This document shows, one piece after another, positions 1 through 8,822 of a DNA stretch of 64,000 nucleotides. The notes under the pieces are model-generated. The model saw only the letters and a program-made list of their open reading frames with translations, did not search any database and had not been told where the DNA came from. The stretch's first letter is position 1; each line of letters begins with the position of its first letter. This stretch comes from Bacillus atrophaeus (lineage in GTDB: Bacteria; Bacillota; Bacilli; Bacillales; Bacillaceae): the NCBI RefSeq assembly GCF_001584335.1, contig NZ_LSBB01000019.1, positions 1 through 64,000 of the forward strand, read 5' to 3'. The position numbers and the translations under genes are program-made.

Positions 1-423
1 CTCTTCCGCTGCACTCATTTCCGCTGTTTCTTCAGTCTCTTGACGCAGTACTGTTTCTGGCGGCGCGGCAGTGATTTCTCCTGCTTGCTTTTCTGCTTCG
101 GCCTCTTGGCGCAGCTCTGCTTCCGGCACTGACGGCGCGGCCTCTTCCGCTGCACTCATTTCCGCTGTTTCTTCCGGCTCTTGACGCAGTGCTGCTTCTG
201 GCGGCGTGGCAGTGATTTCTCCTGCTTGCTTTTCTGCTTCGGCCTCTTGGTGCAGCTCTGCTTCTCGAACCGGCGGCGAGGCCTCTTCCGCTGCACTCAT
301 TTTCGTTGTTTCTTCCAGCTCTTGACGCAGTGCTGTTTCTGGCGGCGCGGCAGTGATTTCTCCTGCCTGCTTTTCTGCTTCGGCCTCTTGGCGCAGCTCT
401 GCTTCTGGCACCGGCGGCGCGGC
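1..423 (-). repeat. 141-bp in-frame tandem repeat inside spoVID, at least 3 copies
   Basis: The motif starting CTCTTCC recurs at positions 1, 142, 283 and, in degenerate form, 424, a period of exactly 141 bases or 47 codons. The first three copies are nearly identical at nucleotide level and encode an acidic unit containing PEAELRQEAEAEKQAGEI and TAAPPE. The block at 424 to about 560 is a diverged copy. The array continues past the left edge, so total copy number is unknown. Confidence 0.9.
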
Positions 424-1098
424 CTCTTCCGATTCTAGATGCAGACCCGCTTCTGGGGCGAGCGATGCCAAATCTTCCGCTGCATTCTCTTCTGCTTCTT
501 CCGACTCTTGACGAAGTACAGCTTCGGGAGTTGGCGGGGGGGAGTCTTCCGCTTGATTTTCATCAGTTTCTGGCTCTCGATTATTTAGTGACGGCGACTC
601 AGATGTATGGTTATCCTCATCTTTGCCCTGCAAAAATTCCGGCGCAGCATACAGAGGAGCTTCAGGCTGCCTGATCTCATTTTCATCAAGCAGACCCTCA
701 ATGGCTAAATCAGCTTGGATGGTTAAAAGGCGTGACTCCGATAATTGATAATCAAACGCATCAATAAACACAAACACATCATTCAAATGGCTCACTTTAT
801 TTTTCGGAATGGTGATGTCAACAGGGAAGCAATGGGTCAGCTCTGCCGTTCCGTCCTCTCTGGTCCTGACTTCCTCTACAAACCTCTTTTCCGTAATCAG
901 TTCTTCAAAATCTCTGCTTTGATCTATGTTGTACTCACCTGTAAGTTCTAGCGATCCTCTGATTGATACGTAATCATTTACTTCCTGCACCCTAATATCA
1001 GGATCTAATGAAATGGAAAGCAATTCAGAAACTTCCTGTCCTTTTTGGAAACAGATTGATTCTTCTACAGAAAATTGCAAACGATGATTTTGCGGCAA
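1..1098 (-). CDS. spoVID: SpoVID, spore coat encasement protein (N-terminal part, runs off left edge)
   Basis: The minus strand is open for 366 codons to the left edge. The N-terminus (MPQNHRLQFSVEESICFQKG) matches B. subtilis SpoVID, the morphogenetic protein that lets coat layers encase the forespore after SpoIVA localises. I chose the TTG start at 1098 because a strong GGAGG lies 8 bases upstream; an in-frame ATG six bases earlier is only 2 bases from it. Residues 1 to about 170 form the conserved N-terminal domain. After that the protein becomes very Glu/Ala/Pro-rich, and residues 226-366 are three copies of a 47-residue repeat. The C-terminal LysM domain known in the family must lie outside the window. 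It is separated from hemL by a terminator and has a SigE-like promoter. Confidence 0.93.
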   Translation of the reverse strand, partial: MPQNHRLQFSVEESICFQKGQEVSELLSISLDPDIRVQEVNDYVSIRGSLELTGEYNIDQSRDFEELITEKRFVEEVRTREDGTAELTHCFPVDITIPKNKVSHLNDVFVFIDAFDYQLSESRLLTIQADLAIEGLLDENEIRQPEAPLYAAPEFLQGKDEDNHTSESPSLNNREPETDENQAEDSPPPTPEAVLRQESEEAEENAAEDLASLAPEAGLHLESEEAAPPVPEAELRQEAEAEKQAGEITAAPPETALRQELEETTKMSAAEEASPPVREAELHQEAEAEKQAGEITATPPEAALRQEPEETAEMSAAEEAAPSVPEAELRQEAEAEKQAGEITAAPPETVLRQETEETAEMSAAEE

Positions 1099-1145
1099 GT
1101 TCATATCCTCCTTTCACCTAATCCTTAAAATTAGATGTCACTAAA

Positions 1146-1174
1146 GGTGTATGTCTGAAGGGGGGGAAATATGA
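1146..1174 (-). promoter_or_regulatory. Probable SigE promoter of spoVID
   Basis: On the minus strand TCATATT (1168-1174) is followed after 14 bases by CATACACC (1146-1153). This fits the SigE pattern of an ATATT-type -35 and CATACAnT -10 with one mismatch at the last -10 base. It sits about 50 bases upstream of the spoVID start, and spoVID is known to be a SigE-dependent gene in B. subtilis. Confidence 0.6.
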
Positions 1175-1187
1175 ATGGGGAATACAG

Positions 1188-1223
1188 AAAAAACCGGTAC
1201 AAGGAAGGCCTTATACCGGTTTT
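1188..1223 (-). terminator. Terminator of the hem operon
   Basis: An ACCGGTA/TACCGGT stem encloses an AAGG/CCTT inner stem, and on the minus strand it is followed by a T run. It lies just past the hemL stop and separates the operon from spoVID. Confidence 0.8.
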
Positions 1224-1229
1224 GATAGC

Positions 1230-2522
1230 TTACGCCCGACTGATATCAGCAAATACTTTTTCAGCCGCTTGGATTGTTTTTTCAATGTCTTCATCAGAAT
1301 GCGCAGTCGACAGGAAGAGTCCCTCAAACTGTGATGGCGGGAGGAACACACCTTCGTTTGCCATTCCTTTATAATACTTGGCGAACAGCTTCAAATCAGA
1401 TGATTTGGCTGCCTCATAGTTAACAACAGGGTCGTTAGTAAAGAAGAAACCGATCATCGAACCGGCGCGGTTAAACGTATGCGGAATTCCGTAAGTTTCA
1501 GCCGCTTTTGAAATGCCTTCTTCCAGTCTGTCGCCTTTTTTGATAAATGCTTTATAGGAGTCAGGAGTGAGCTGCTTTAACGTTTCAAGTCCCGCGGTCA
1601 TAGCGAGCGGGTTGCCTGATAACGTGCCGGCCTGATAAATCGGACCGCTTGGTGCAATCTGCTCCATGATTTCCGCTTTTCCGCCATATGCGCCGACTGG
1701 AAGGCCGCCGCCGATGACCTTGCCTAAACACGTCAAATCAGGCGTCACGCCAAAATAGCCTTGCGCACACTGGTAGTCCACTCTAAATCCAGTCATGACT
1801 TCATCAAAGATCAACAGCGAGCCGTGCTGTTCAGTGATATCGCGCAACCCTTGAAGGAAGCCTTCACGCGGAGGAACAACCCCCATATTTCCGGCTACCG
1901 GCTCAACGATGACACCGGCGATATCTTCACCGTACTCTTGAAAAGCAAGTTTAACACTTTCCATATCATTGTACGGCACAGTAATTGTATTTTTTGCCAC
2001 GCCTTCCGGAACCCCCGGGCTGTCAGGCAGACCGAGCGTCGCTACACCGGAACCCGCTTTAATAAGCAGAGAATCGCCATGCCCGTGGTAGCATCCTTCA
2101 AATTTGAGAATTTTATTTCTTCCCGTATAACCCCTTGCCAAACGGAGTGCACTCATAGTCGCTTCGGTTCCCGAGCTGACCATCCGAACGATTTCCAATG
2201 AAGGCACACGGTCTATGACCAGCTTCGCAAGTTCATTTTCCACCTCTGTCGATGCCCCGAAGCTCGTCCCGTATTCTGCCACTTTTTTAAGGCTTTCCAC
2301 AACCTGATCGTTTGTGTGCCCAAGAATTAAAGGACCCCAAGACAGGACATAATCAATATATTCGTTTCCATCAATGTCAAAGATTTTTGATCCTTTTCCA
2401 CGCTCCATAAAGATAGGGTCCATGTCCACAGATTTAAAGGCGCGCACAGGGCTGTTCACCCCGCCCGGCATTAGTTTTAGAGCTTCCTTAAAAGCGGCTT
2501 TTGATTTTTCATAGCTTCTCAT
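1230..2522 (-). CDS. hemL: Glutamate-1-semialdehyde 2,1-aminomutase
   Basis: This PLP-dependent enzyme converts glutamate-1-semialdehyde to 5-aminolevulinate, the second step of the C5 tetrapyrrole route begun by HemA in the same operon. The product is 430 residues from ATG 2522 (MRSYEKSK), the length of the B. subtilis enzyme; an upstream in-frame TTG at 2531 is poorly placed against the GGGAG ribosome site. Class-III aminotransferase features are visible: [12 protein letters not shown] near residue 117, FDEVMTGFR near 240, and the Schiff-base lysine in [13 protein letters not shown] at about residue 268. It is the last gene of the hem operon, 28 bases after hemB, and a terminator follows. 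Confidence 0.97.
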   Translation of the reverse strand: MRSYEKSKAAFKEALKLMPGGVNSPVRAFKSVDMDPIFMERGKGSKIFDIDGNEYIDYVLSWGPLILGHTNDQVVESLKKVAEYGTSFGASTEVENELAKLVIDRVPSLEIVRMVSSGTEATMSALRLARGYTGRNKILKFEGCYHGHGDSLLIKAGSGVATLGLPDSPGVPEGVAKNTITVPYNDMESVKLAFQEYGEDIAGVIVEPVAGNMGVVPPREGFLQGLRDITEQHGSLLIFDEVMTGFRVDYQCAQGYFGVTPDLTCLGKVIGGGLPVGAYGGKAEIMEQIAPSGPIYQAGTLSGNPLAMTAGLETLKQLTPDSYKAFIKKGDRLEEGISKAAETYGIPHTFNRAGSMIGFFFTNDPVVNYEAAKSSDLKLFAKYYKGMANEGVFLPPSQFEGLFLSTAHSDEDIEKTIQAAEKVFADISRA

Positions 2523-2550
2523 CTGCCTCAACTCCCGTCAAATGAAATAA

Positions 2551-3525
2551 TTACTCCGCAAGCCATTTGGCTGCGTCTTTTGCATGGTACGTCATAATAA
2601 GGTCCGCGCCTGCACGCTTCATGCTTGTTAAAATTTCTAACACCATTTCTTTTTCTTTGATCCAGCCGTTTTGTGCCGCAGCCTTCACCATCGAATACTC
2701 CCCGCTTACATTATAAGCCACAAGCGGCAGGTTATATTGATTTTTCACGTCACGCATGATGTCTAAATAAGACATAGACGGCTTGACGATTAAAAAGTCT
2801 GCGCCTTCGGCAACGTCTGATTCCGCTTCACGAAGCGCTTCCAGACGGTTGGCAGGATCCATTTGATACGTTTTACGGTCGCCGAATTGCGGTGTGCTGT
2901 CAGCCGCATCACGGAACGGGCCGTAAAATTCACTTGAATATTTTACAGCATAAGACATGATCGGAATATTGACGAATCCTTCTTGATCGAGCGCTTCTCT
3001 GATAACTGCGACAAAGCCGTCCATCATGTTTGATGGCGCAATAATGTCCGCACCCGCTTTAGCTTGGCTTACCGCGGTTTGCGCTAACAGCTCAAGCGAT
3101 TCATCATTCAGAATTTCCCCCTCTTTGACAAGGCCGCAATGCCCGTGATCCGTATACTCACATAAACAAGTATCAGCGATGACGACAAGCTCAGGAAAAT
3201 GCTTTTTGATTTCGGCAATGGCTTTTTGCACAATTCCGTGATCATGGAAAGCCTGAGTGCCGCAGCTGTCTTTTTCTTCCGGGATTCCGAAAACGATGAC
3301 AGACTTAATGCCGAGATTGACAAGCTCAGCCATTTCGTCCTTCAGTATATCTAATGATACGTGATAAACGTCCGGCATTGAAGGGACGGCTTTTTTTCCC
3401 TCAAGCCCTTCCACGACAAAAATCGGATAAATAAAATCCGACGGGTGCAAACGTGTTTCCTTTACTAATTCTCTCATACTTGCGTTTGCGCGCAAACGGC
3501 GGTGTCTGTTAAACGTTTGATTCAT
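2551..3525 (-). CDS. hemB: Delta-aminolevulinic acid dehydratase (porphobilinogen synthase)
   Basis: Condenses two 5-aminolevulinate molecules to porphobilinogen in the cytoplasm. It is 324 residues from ATG 3525 ([12 protein letters not shown]), as in B. subtilis; a longer in-frame reading upstream has no support. The zinc-binding cysteine group [11 protein letters not shown] covers residues 120-130. The two substrate-binding lysines are K195 ([18 protein letters not shown]) and K248 ([13 protein letters not shown]). The start overlaps the hemD stop in an ATGA junction, which points to translational coupling within the operon. Confidence 0.97.
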   Translation of the reverse strand: MNQTFNRHRRLRANASMRELVKETRLHPSDFIYPIFVVEGLEGKKAVPSMPDVYHVSLDILKDEMAELVNLGIKSVIVFGIPEEKDSCGTQAFHDHGIVQKAIAEIKKHFPELVVIADTCLCEYTDHGHCGLVKEGEILNDESLELLAQTAVSQAKAGADIIAPSNMMDGFVAVIREALDQEGFVNIPIMSYAVKYSSEFYGPFRDAADSTPQFGDRKTYQMDPANRLEALREAESDVAEGADFLIVKPSMSYLDIMRDVKNQYNLPLVAYNVSGEYSMVKAAAQNGWIKEKEMVLEILTSMKRAGADLIMTYHAKDAAKWLAE

Positions 3526-4313
3526 CTTAATCCTTCCTTTCTTGACATGCTGCACATCAATGTCAGCATTCCTTCTACCGTGAATGTTTCGGGGATATGA
3601 GACGAAATGCCGTACTGCATCAGTGCCTCCTGTGTTAAAGGGCCGATGCTGATATAATTCGTCCTGTCATTCTCCCAGACTCTTTCTCCATTTCCCAGCG
3701 CGTGCATAAATGTATGCACAGAGGATGAGCTTGTAAATGTAATATAATCAAATGAAGAACGGCCAGCAGCTTGTCTCAGCTCAGCTATGCCTTGTTCATC
3801 GGGAACGGTATTGTACAACACCCATTCTCTGACCTGAAAGCCAAGAGGCTCCAGCTCTGTTTTTATCACACCCCGTGATAAATTGCCTTTTATGACCGTG
3901 ACCCGATCACTTATTAATGCATGCTTCTTTAATGTATCAGCCAAGCACTCCGCAATATATGTATCCGGCATTACATCCACCGTTACATCACGGGTTTGCA
4001 AGTACCTGGCCGTCTTCTCGCCGACAGCGGCAATCTTTTTCTGCGCCGGATGAGGCAGTCCGTTTTCCTTCAGGTAGGAAAAAAAGAATTGAGCGCCATT
4101 TACACTGGTAAAGACAAGCCAGCCCGGTTCAGAAAGATCCTTTTGAAGCTTGTTTGCATATTCATTGGGTAAAGCTTTCTGAAATGTAATAAGCGAAGCT
4201 GAAACAGCCGATCCGCCGAGCGCCTCTACTTTCTGTTGAAACGAAGCCGCCTGCGCTTTGTTGCGGGTGACAAGCACGGTCTTTCTTTCTAAAGGAAGAT
4301 CATCACTCCGCAT
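3522..4313 (-). CDS. hemD: Uroporphyrinogen-III synthase
   Basis: Cyclises hydroxymethylbilane with inversion of ring D to give uroporphyrinogen III. The protein is 263 residues from ATG 4313 ([22 protein letters not shown]). The family has weak sequence conservation; the recognisable parts are the N-terminal KTVLVTR strand, [14 protein letters not shown] near residue 70, and the [12 protein letters not shown] segment near residue 195. It overlaps the end of hemC by 11 bases and hemB by 4. Position between hemC and hemB supports the call as much as the sequence does. Confidence 0.93.
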   Translation of the reverse strand: MRSDDLPLERKTVLVTRNKAQAASFQQKVEALGGSAVSASLITFQKALPNEYANKLQKDLSEPGWLVFTSVNGAQFFFSYLKENGLPHPAQKKIAAVGEKTARYLQTRDVTVDVMPDTYIAECLADTLKKHALISDRVTVIKGNLSRGVIKTELEPLGFQVREWVLYNTVPDEQGIAELRQAAGRSSFDYITFTSSSSVHTFMHALGNGERVWENDRTNYISIGPLTQEALMQYGISSHIPETFTVEGMLTLMCSMSRKEGLR

Positions 4314-5244
4314 CCTGATCAAGCTCCTGTTTGACACGATCGATTAATGCTTTGGCTCCTTTATCCGACATAAGCGCCGCACAACGTTTGCCGATTTCTT
4401 CTGGATCGTTTCCAGCCACCTTCTCTTTGAAAATCGTTTTTCCGTCAGGTGAAGCCACAAGCCCTGTTAACTGAACTTCATCTTGATCATTTATTGTCGC
4501 ATAACCGGCGATCGGAACCTGACAGCCGCCTTCCATTGCATTCAGAAAGGCTCTTTCGGCTAATACAGTGCGTTTTGTATATTCGTCGGTAAATTGAGAG
4601 AACAGCCGCAGCAGCTCTTCATCCGATTCTCTGCACTCAATCGCAAGCGCGCCTTGGCCGACAGCAGGGAGACAGCGCTCCGGCTCGAGAAATTCCGTGA
4701 CGACATCATCCTTCCAGCCCATTCTGGACAGACCGGCGGCAGCTAAAATGATCGCATCGTAATCTTCTGTTTCCAGCTTATGAAGCCTCGTATCTATGTT
4801 GCCTCTAATCCACTTAATTGTAAGATCCGGACGCTCGACTAACAGCTGAGCGCTTCTTCTCAGACTGCTTGTGCCGATCACTCCGCCTTCCTTAATGTCA
4901 GAAAGTTTTTGATGACGTTTTGATATCAGCGCATCACGCGGGTCCTCCCGTTTCGGGATACACCCGATAGTAAGACCTTCCGGCAGTGAAGCCGGCATGT
5001 CCTTCATGCTGTGGACCGCCATATCAATGTCTTCGTTCAAAAGCGCTTGCTCGATTTCTTTCACAAACAGCCCTTTGCCGCCCACTTTTGACAATGTGAC
5101 ATCAAGGATACGGTCGCCTTTCGTCACAATTTCTTTAATTTCAAATGTATAGGAGGGTTCTATTTCCTCCAGTTTTTTAATCACCCATTTTGTTTGGGTC
5201 ATCGCGAGTTTGCTCCGTCTGGAACCTACCTTAATCGTTCTCAT
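4303..5244 (-). CDS. hemC: Porphobilinogen deaminase (hydroxymethylbilane synthase)
   Basis: Polymerises four porphobilinogens into linear hydroxymethylbilane. The product is 313 residues starting [18 protein letters not shown], behind GGGAGG seven to eight bases upstream. The typical family elements are present: the N-terminal RxSxLAxxQ-type segment, HSMKDMP at 78-84, [11 protein letters not shown] near 124, and Cys241 in [12 protein letters not shown], which carries the covalent dipyrromethane cofactor. It lies between hemX (37 bases upstream) and hemD (overlapping), so all intermediates downstream of 5-aminolevulinate are made from one transcript. Confidence 0.97.
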   Translation of the reverse strand: MRTIKVGSRRSKLAMTQTKWVIKKLEEIEPSYTFEIKEIVTKGDRILDVTLSKVGGKGLFVKEIEQALLNEDIDMAVHSMKDMPASLPEGLTIGCIPKREDPRDALISKRHQKLSDIKEGGVIGTSSLRRSAQLLVERPDLTIKWIRGNIDTRLHKLETEDYDAIILAAAGLSRMGWKDDVVTEFLEPERCLPAVGQGALAIECRESDEELLRLFSQFTDEYTKRTVLAERAFLNAMEGGCQVPIAGYATINDQDEVQLTGLVASPDGKTIFKEKVAGNDPEEIGKRCAALMSDKGAKALIDRVKQELDQDAE

Positions 5245-5281
5245 TTATCTTTCCTCCCGAATCTGTTTGGGAACCGTTATT

Positions 5282-6112
5282 TTAGCTGAACCAATGGAAT
5301 TGCGACAGGCTTCCGAGCAGAAAGTAATTAATCATCAGCACGAGAAAACAAGCAGTATTCCACAGCGCTGCTACTTTTCCCTGAAGCTCTTTAATCAATC
5401 TGATATATAAGTAGTAGCTGTATAAAAGCAGCACGATAAACGAGCCCATCACCTTGGCGTCAAACCAATATAGCGTTTCAATCGAGACATATGCCCAAAT
5501 TACGCCGAGAATCAAGCTCAGCAAAAGCATCGGAACCCCGATGACATTCAGAACATATGCCATATAATCGAGCTTTGATAAATCCTCAATCCTCAGCAGC
5601 CATTTTCCCCACTTTTTCTTTTTCAACAAATTGTATTGAAATAGGTAAAGCACTGAAAACACAAAGGAAAGCGAAAAGGCCCCGTACGAGAGGATCGCCA
5701 TTGTAATATGGATAACCAAAAGCTCCGAGACAAGCTGTCCGGAAAAAGCCGCAGAATGTTGCTCCGTCGGTGAAAACGTATGAATGGCTATCATAGAAAA
5801 TCCGATAACGTTAGTAAAAAACACAATAAAGTCCACACGCAAAAGCTTTGTCAGCACAAGAGACAAGGTGACAAGCACCCACGCGTAAAAATAAAGGGCT
5901 TCTGTCACATTTAAGACCGGGAACCTTCCTGTCACCCACATAAAGTAAGTAAGATAGACAGTTTGAAGAGTCCAGACAATAGAAAGCAACCAGAAGGCCA
6001 TTTTTCCAGCCTTCCGGTTGTGTTGAAGAAAGTCTATAAAATAAAAGAGTACGCTAAGTGCATAAATGACAATGGTGCCCTCATTAAGTCTTGCCATTGC
6101 TGTATCAATCAT
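5282..6112 (-). CDS. hemX: HemX, membrane protein of the hemAXCDBL operon (CcsA-like fold)
   Basis: A 276-residue integral membrane protein with about eight hydrophobic segments, of the cytochrome c assembly/CcsA superfamily. In B. subtilis HemX lowers the cellular amount of HemA protein, so it acts as a brake on heme synthesis. ATG 6112 (MIDTAMARLNEG) is preferred because GAAGG lies 4-5 bases before it and the length then equals the B. subtilis protein; an in-frame GTG at 6127 lacks a ribosome site. The start overlaps nothing but comes just 8 bases after the hemA stop region, consistent with coupling to hemA. Confidence 0.92.
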   Translation of the reverse strand: MIDTAMARLNEGTIVIYALSVLFYFIDFLQHNRKAGKMAFWLLSIVWTLQTVYLTYFMWVTGRFPVLNVTEALYFYAWVLVTLSLVLTKLLRVDFIVFFTNVIGFSMIAIHTFSPTEQHSAAFSGQLVSELLVIHITMAILSYGAFSLSFVFSVLYLFQYNLLKKKKWGKWLLRIEDLSKLDYMAYVLNVIGVPMLLLSLILGVIWAYVSIETLYWFDAKVMGSFIVLLLYSYYLYIRLIKELQGKVAALWNTACFLVLMINYFLLGSLSQFHWFS

Positions 6113-6119
6113 TGAGCCT

Positions 6120-7487
6120 TCACTCACTTACAAGTGGGGCAAAGCCCGCTTTTGATTCAGCCTGTTTAAACGTATGGACCGGTTGACGGCCATCCGCGCT
6201 TTTCTCCGTTTGCCGCCCTGATGCTTCTTCAATATCAAAAATTTGCATGAACAAAGCAAGCTTTTCCTCTGAATCAGCCTCAGCCGCAAGCTCTTTCGCT
6301 TTCAAAATCGGATCACGGAGCATTTGATTAATAATGCTTTTTGTATGTTTATTCAGCAATTTCTTCTCTCTCGTGCTCAAATGGGGCAGCTTTCGTTCAA
6401 TGCTGTTCATTGTATCTGATTGAATGGAAAGCGCCTTTTCTCGCAACGCCGAAATGACCGGAACCACACCGAGTGTATTCAGCCATTGTTTAAACTCAAC
6501 AATCTCCGCTTCAATAAACAGTTCAACCTTTTCAGCTGTTTCACGGCGCTCCTTCAAGTTGGCTTCGACGATTCCTTCAAGGTCGTCAATGTCATAAAGG
6601 AAAACGCCCTCGACATCGCTTAAAGCAGGATCAAGGTCTCTCGGCACAGCGATATCCACCATAAATAACGGACGCCCTTTTCGAAGTTTATTCGCCCGTT
6701 CCATCATTTCTTTTGACACGACAAAATCATTCGCACCAGTAGAACTGATTAAAATATCGGCTTTTGATAGCGCGCTTTCAAGCTGGTTCAAGCTTTGCGC
6801 TTCTCCGGAAAAACGGTCTGCAAGTTCTTTTGCTTTCATATATGTTCGGTTAATGACTGTCACCTTGCCGATTCCCTGCCCGTGAAGATTTTCAGCGGCC
6901 AGCTCGCCCATTTTTCCCGCACCGAGAATTAAAATGTGCTTCCCGGAAAGAGAGCCAAAGATTTTCTTTGCAAGTTCAACGGCAGCATAACTGACTGAAA
7001 CCGCGTTTGAGCCGATGTCTGTTTCAGCATGAGTCCGTTTGCCCACCGTTACAGCCTGTTTAAACAGCGCATTGAAAACGGTGCCAATCGTTTTCTCTTC
7101 TTGGGCCGCCTTAAAACTCGCACGAACTTGACCGAGAATCTGTGTTTCGCCGATGATCATGGAATCAAGTCCGCAGGCCACCCGGAATAAATGCTCTACA
7201 GCCGCATCGCTTTCATAAAAGGTTAAAAACGGCGATAGATCTTCTTTGCTTAGCCCAAACCACTCGGCTAAAAATCTTTTTATATAATAACGGCCGGTAT
7301 GAAGCTGGTCCACGACCGCATAAATTTCAGTGCGGTTGCAGGTCGACACAATGATATTTTCTAGGATGCTCTTTTCTTCTTTTAATTGAAGCATCGCTTC
7401 TGCCAGCTCATCCGGCTGAAAACTTACTTTTTCACGTATTTCAATTGGGGCTGATTTATAATCTACTCCCACAACAAGAATATGCAT
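6120..7487 (-). CDS. hemA: Glutamyl-tRNA reductase
   Basis: Reduces glutamyl-tRNA(Glu) with NADPH to glutamate-1-semialdehyde, the committed first step of tetrapyrrole synthesis. It has 455 residues, the same length as B. subtilis HemA. Cys50 in [10 protein letters not shown] is the nucleophile; the NADPH-binding motif [13 protein letters not shown] lies near residue 190, and the long C-terminal helical dimerisation region includes [17 protein letters not shown]. The N-terminus [20 protein letters not shown] is typical. It is the first gene of the hem operon and sits behind two PerR-type boxes, matching the known peroxide and metal control of this operon. Confidence 0.98.
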   Translation of the reverse strand: MHILVVGVDYKSAPIEIREKVSFQPDELAEAMLQLKEEKSILENIIVSTCNRTEIYAVVDQLHTGRYYIKRFLAEWFGLSKEDLSPFLTFYESDAAVEHLFRVACGLDSMIIGETQILGQVRASFKAAQEEKTIGTVFNALFKQAVTVGKRTHAETDIGSNAVSVSYAAVELAKKIFGSLSGKHILILGAGKMGELAAENLHGQGIGKVTVINRTYMKAKELADRFSGEAQSLNQLESALSKADILISSTGANDFVVSKEMMERANKLRKGRPLFMVDIAVPRDLDPALSDVEGVFLYDIDDLEGIVEANLKERRETAEKVELFIEAEIVEFKQWLNTLGVVPVISALREKALSIQSDTMNSIERKLPHLSTREKKLLNKHTKSIINQMLRDPILKAKELAAEADSEEKLALFMQIFDIEEASGRQTEKSADGRQPVHTFKQAESKAGFAPLVSE

Positions 7488-7522
7488 AGCCTTTTATTGC
7501 ACCCCCAACACCCAACTTTTAT

Positions 7523-7567
7523 TTATAATCATTCTAACATAGAATTCATTATTTATAATGATTATAA
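7523..7567 (-). promoter_or_regulatory. Tandem PerR boxes upstream of hemA
   Basis: TTATAATGATTATAA at 7553-7567 is a perfect match to the palindromic PerR/Fur-family 7-1-7 consensus. TTATAATCATTCTAA at 7523-7537 matches with one difference. The two sites are 30 bases apart, so on the same helix face. PerR control of hemA is established in B. subtilis; exact promoter elements here I could not fix. Confidence 0.8.
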
Positions 7568-7715
7568 CATAGTTTCTTTTAGAAAATGTGAACAGATTTC
7601 AAAAATGTTATGCTATATTATAAAAAGCTTCACGAAGGAAGCAGGTTCCTATTGAAAATACCAAAAACAGCAGAGATTTACCAAAAATCCGCTCAACAAA
7701 CAAGAAGGTGATCCA

Positions 7716-8210
7716 ATGAAAAAATCAATTTTAATTCCTTGTCTGCTGCTGGCCTCGTCATTATACGCATGGCTTCAAAGCGGTCAATTAGAATTATTTT
7801 CAGGCCAGGATCAATGGCCCGTTCTTCTTATGCTATTAGGCGCCGCGTTTATTTATCAAGGTAAAAAAGAAGCGGCAGCCTCTCATTTCTTTATTGGCAT
7901 GGTTCTTTTCGGAATCGGTTTGCACTTTTTCGCGAAACCGTCATTAGACTGGTGGCCGGACGATTTTGAAATGATCATATTCGTTATTGGCTTCTCTCTG
8001 CTTGCGTCAACCATTCAAAAAAAAGAATATGTATATGAAGCCGTTTCGATGATTTGTTTTTCCCTGTTTCTGTACTTTTTTAAACAGATTACAGCTTGGC
8101 TTGATTCTGCGCACATCCCGACGGCGCTTTTTAAAGAGTACTGGCCGTTTGTGTTTATTGCGATCAGTTTATTGTTATTATTAATAAAAAGAAAAAAAAC
8201 TATACGATAA
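7716..8210 (+). CDS. ysxD: Putative membrane protein YsxD
   Basis: A 164-residue protein with about four to five hydrophobic segments, beginning MKKSILIPCLLLASSLYAW, with a basic C-terminal tail (LLLLIKRKKTIR). AAGAAGGTG lies 6-8 bases before the ATG. Its place between divergent hemA and convergent ysxC identifies it as the B. subtilis ysxD orthologue, whose function I do not know. The repeated two-helix pattern with WP in the loop resembles small membrane proteins of the LiaI/DUF5668 type, but that is only a weak resemblance. It shares a bidirectional terminator with ysxC. Confidence 0.85.
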   Translation: MKKSILIPCLLLASSLYAWLQSGQLELFSGQDQWPVLLMLLGAAFIYQGKKEAAASHFFIGMVLFGIGLHFFAKPSLDWWPDDFEMIIFVIGFSLLASTIQKKEYVYEAVSMICFSLFLYFFKQITAWLDSAHIPTALFKEYWPFVFIAISLLLLLIKRKKTIR

Positions 8211-8212
8211 AT

Positions 8213-8245
8213 AAAAAACCGGCAGAGAAATTCTCTACCGGTTTA
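8213..8245. terminator. Bidirectional terminator between ysxD and ysxC
   Basis: The hairpin ACCGGcAGAGAA / TTCTCTaCCGGT is flanked by an A run on the left and a T-rich tract on the right, so it can serve both converging genes. It overlaps the last codons of ysxC. Confidence 0.8.
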
Positions 8246-8822
8246 TCATTTTTTTAATGGCTCCCCACGCTTCATCTTTCCCCTTTTTCGTTTCAGAGGA
8301 AAACAGAATCAGCTCGTCTTCCGGCTCGATATTAAGCGTTTGTCTGACCACTTTTGCGTGTTTATCCCATTTCCCTTTCGGAATCTTGTCCGCTTTCGTA
8401 GCGATAATAATCACAGGAATGCCATAATGCTTTAAGAAATCATACATTGACACGTCATCTGCTGACGGGGCGTGCCTCAAATCAACGATCTGCACCACTG
8501 CTTTCAATTCCTCACGTGTGGTGATATAGGTTTCAATCATTCTGCCCCACGCTTCACGCTCTGTTTTTGAGACTTTGGCAAAGCCATAACCAGGTACATC
8601 CACGAAATGAAGTTCATCGTTTATGATATAAAAATTCAAGGTTTGTGTTTTTCCCGGTTTAGATGATGTTCTGGCAAGATTTTTACGATTGATTAATGAA
8701 TTGATAAAAGATGACTTTCCTACGTTTGATCTTCCGGCCAGCGCAATTTCCGGAAGGCCCCCCTCAGGGTACTGTTCCGGTTTTACTGCGCTGATCACGA
8801 TATCTGACTTTGTTACTTTCAT
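8235..8822 (-). CDS. ysxC: Ribosome biogenesis GTPase YsxC (EngB family)
   Basis: An essential GTP-binding protein needed for 50S subunit assembly. It has 195 residues. The GTPase motifs are clear: G1 [10 protein letters not shown] near residue 30, G3 DVPGYG near 75, G4 ATKADK near 143 and a G5-type FSSETKKG near 175. Its start overlaps the lonA stop by four bases, the same arrangement as in B. subtilis, so it is translated from the lonA transcript. Confidence 0.97.
   Translation of the reverse strand: MKVTKSDIVISAVKPEQYPEGGLPEIALAGRSNVGKSSFINSLINRKNLARTSSKPGKTQTLNFYIINDELHFVDVPGYGFAKVSKTEREAWGRMIETYITTREELKAVVQIVDLRHAPSADDVSMYDFLKHYGIPVIIIATKADKIPKGKWDKHAKVVRQTLNIEPEDELILFSSETKKGKDEAWGAIKKMINR

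Noticed and set aside
181-438. Plus-strand 85-codon Cys/Phe-rich ORF in the repeat region
   Set aside because: It is the antisense shadow of the spoVID repeats; its own repeated FCFGLL pattern is a by-product of the 141-bp unit.
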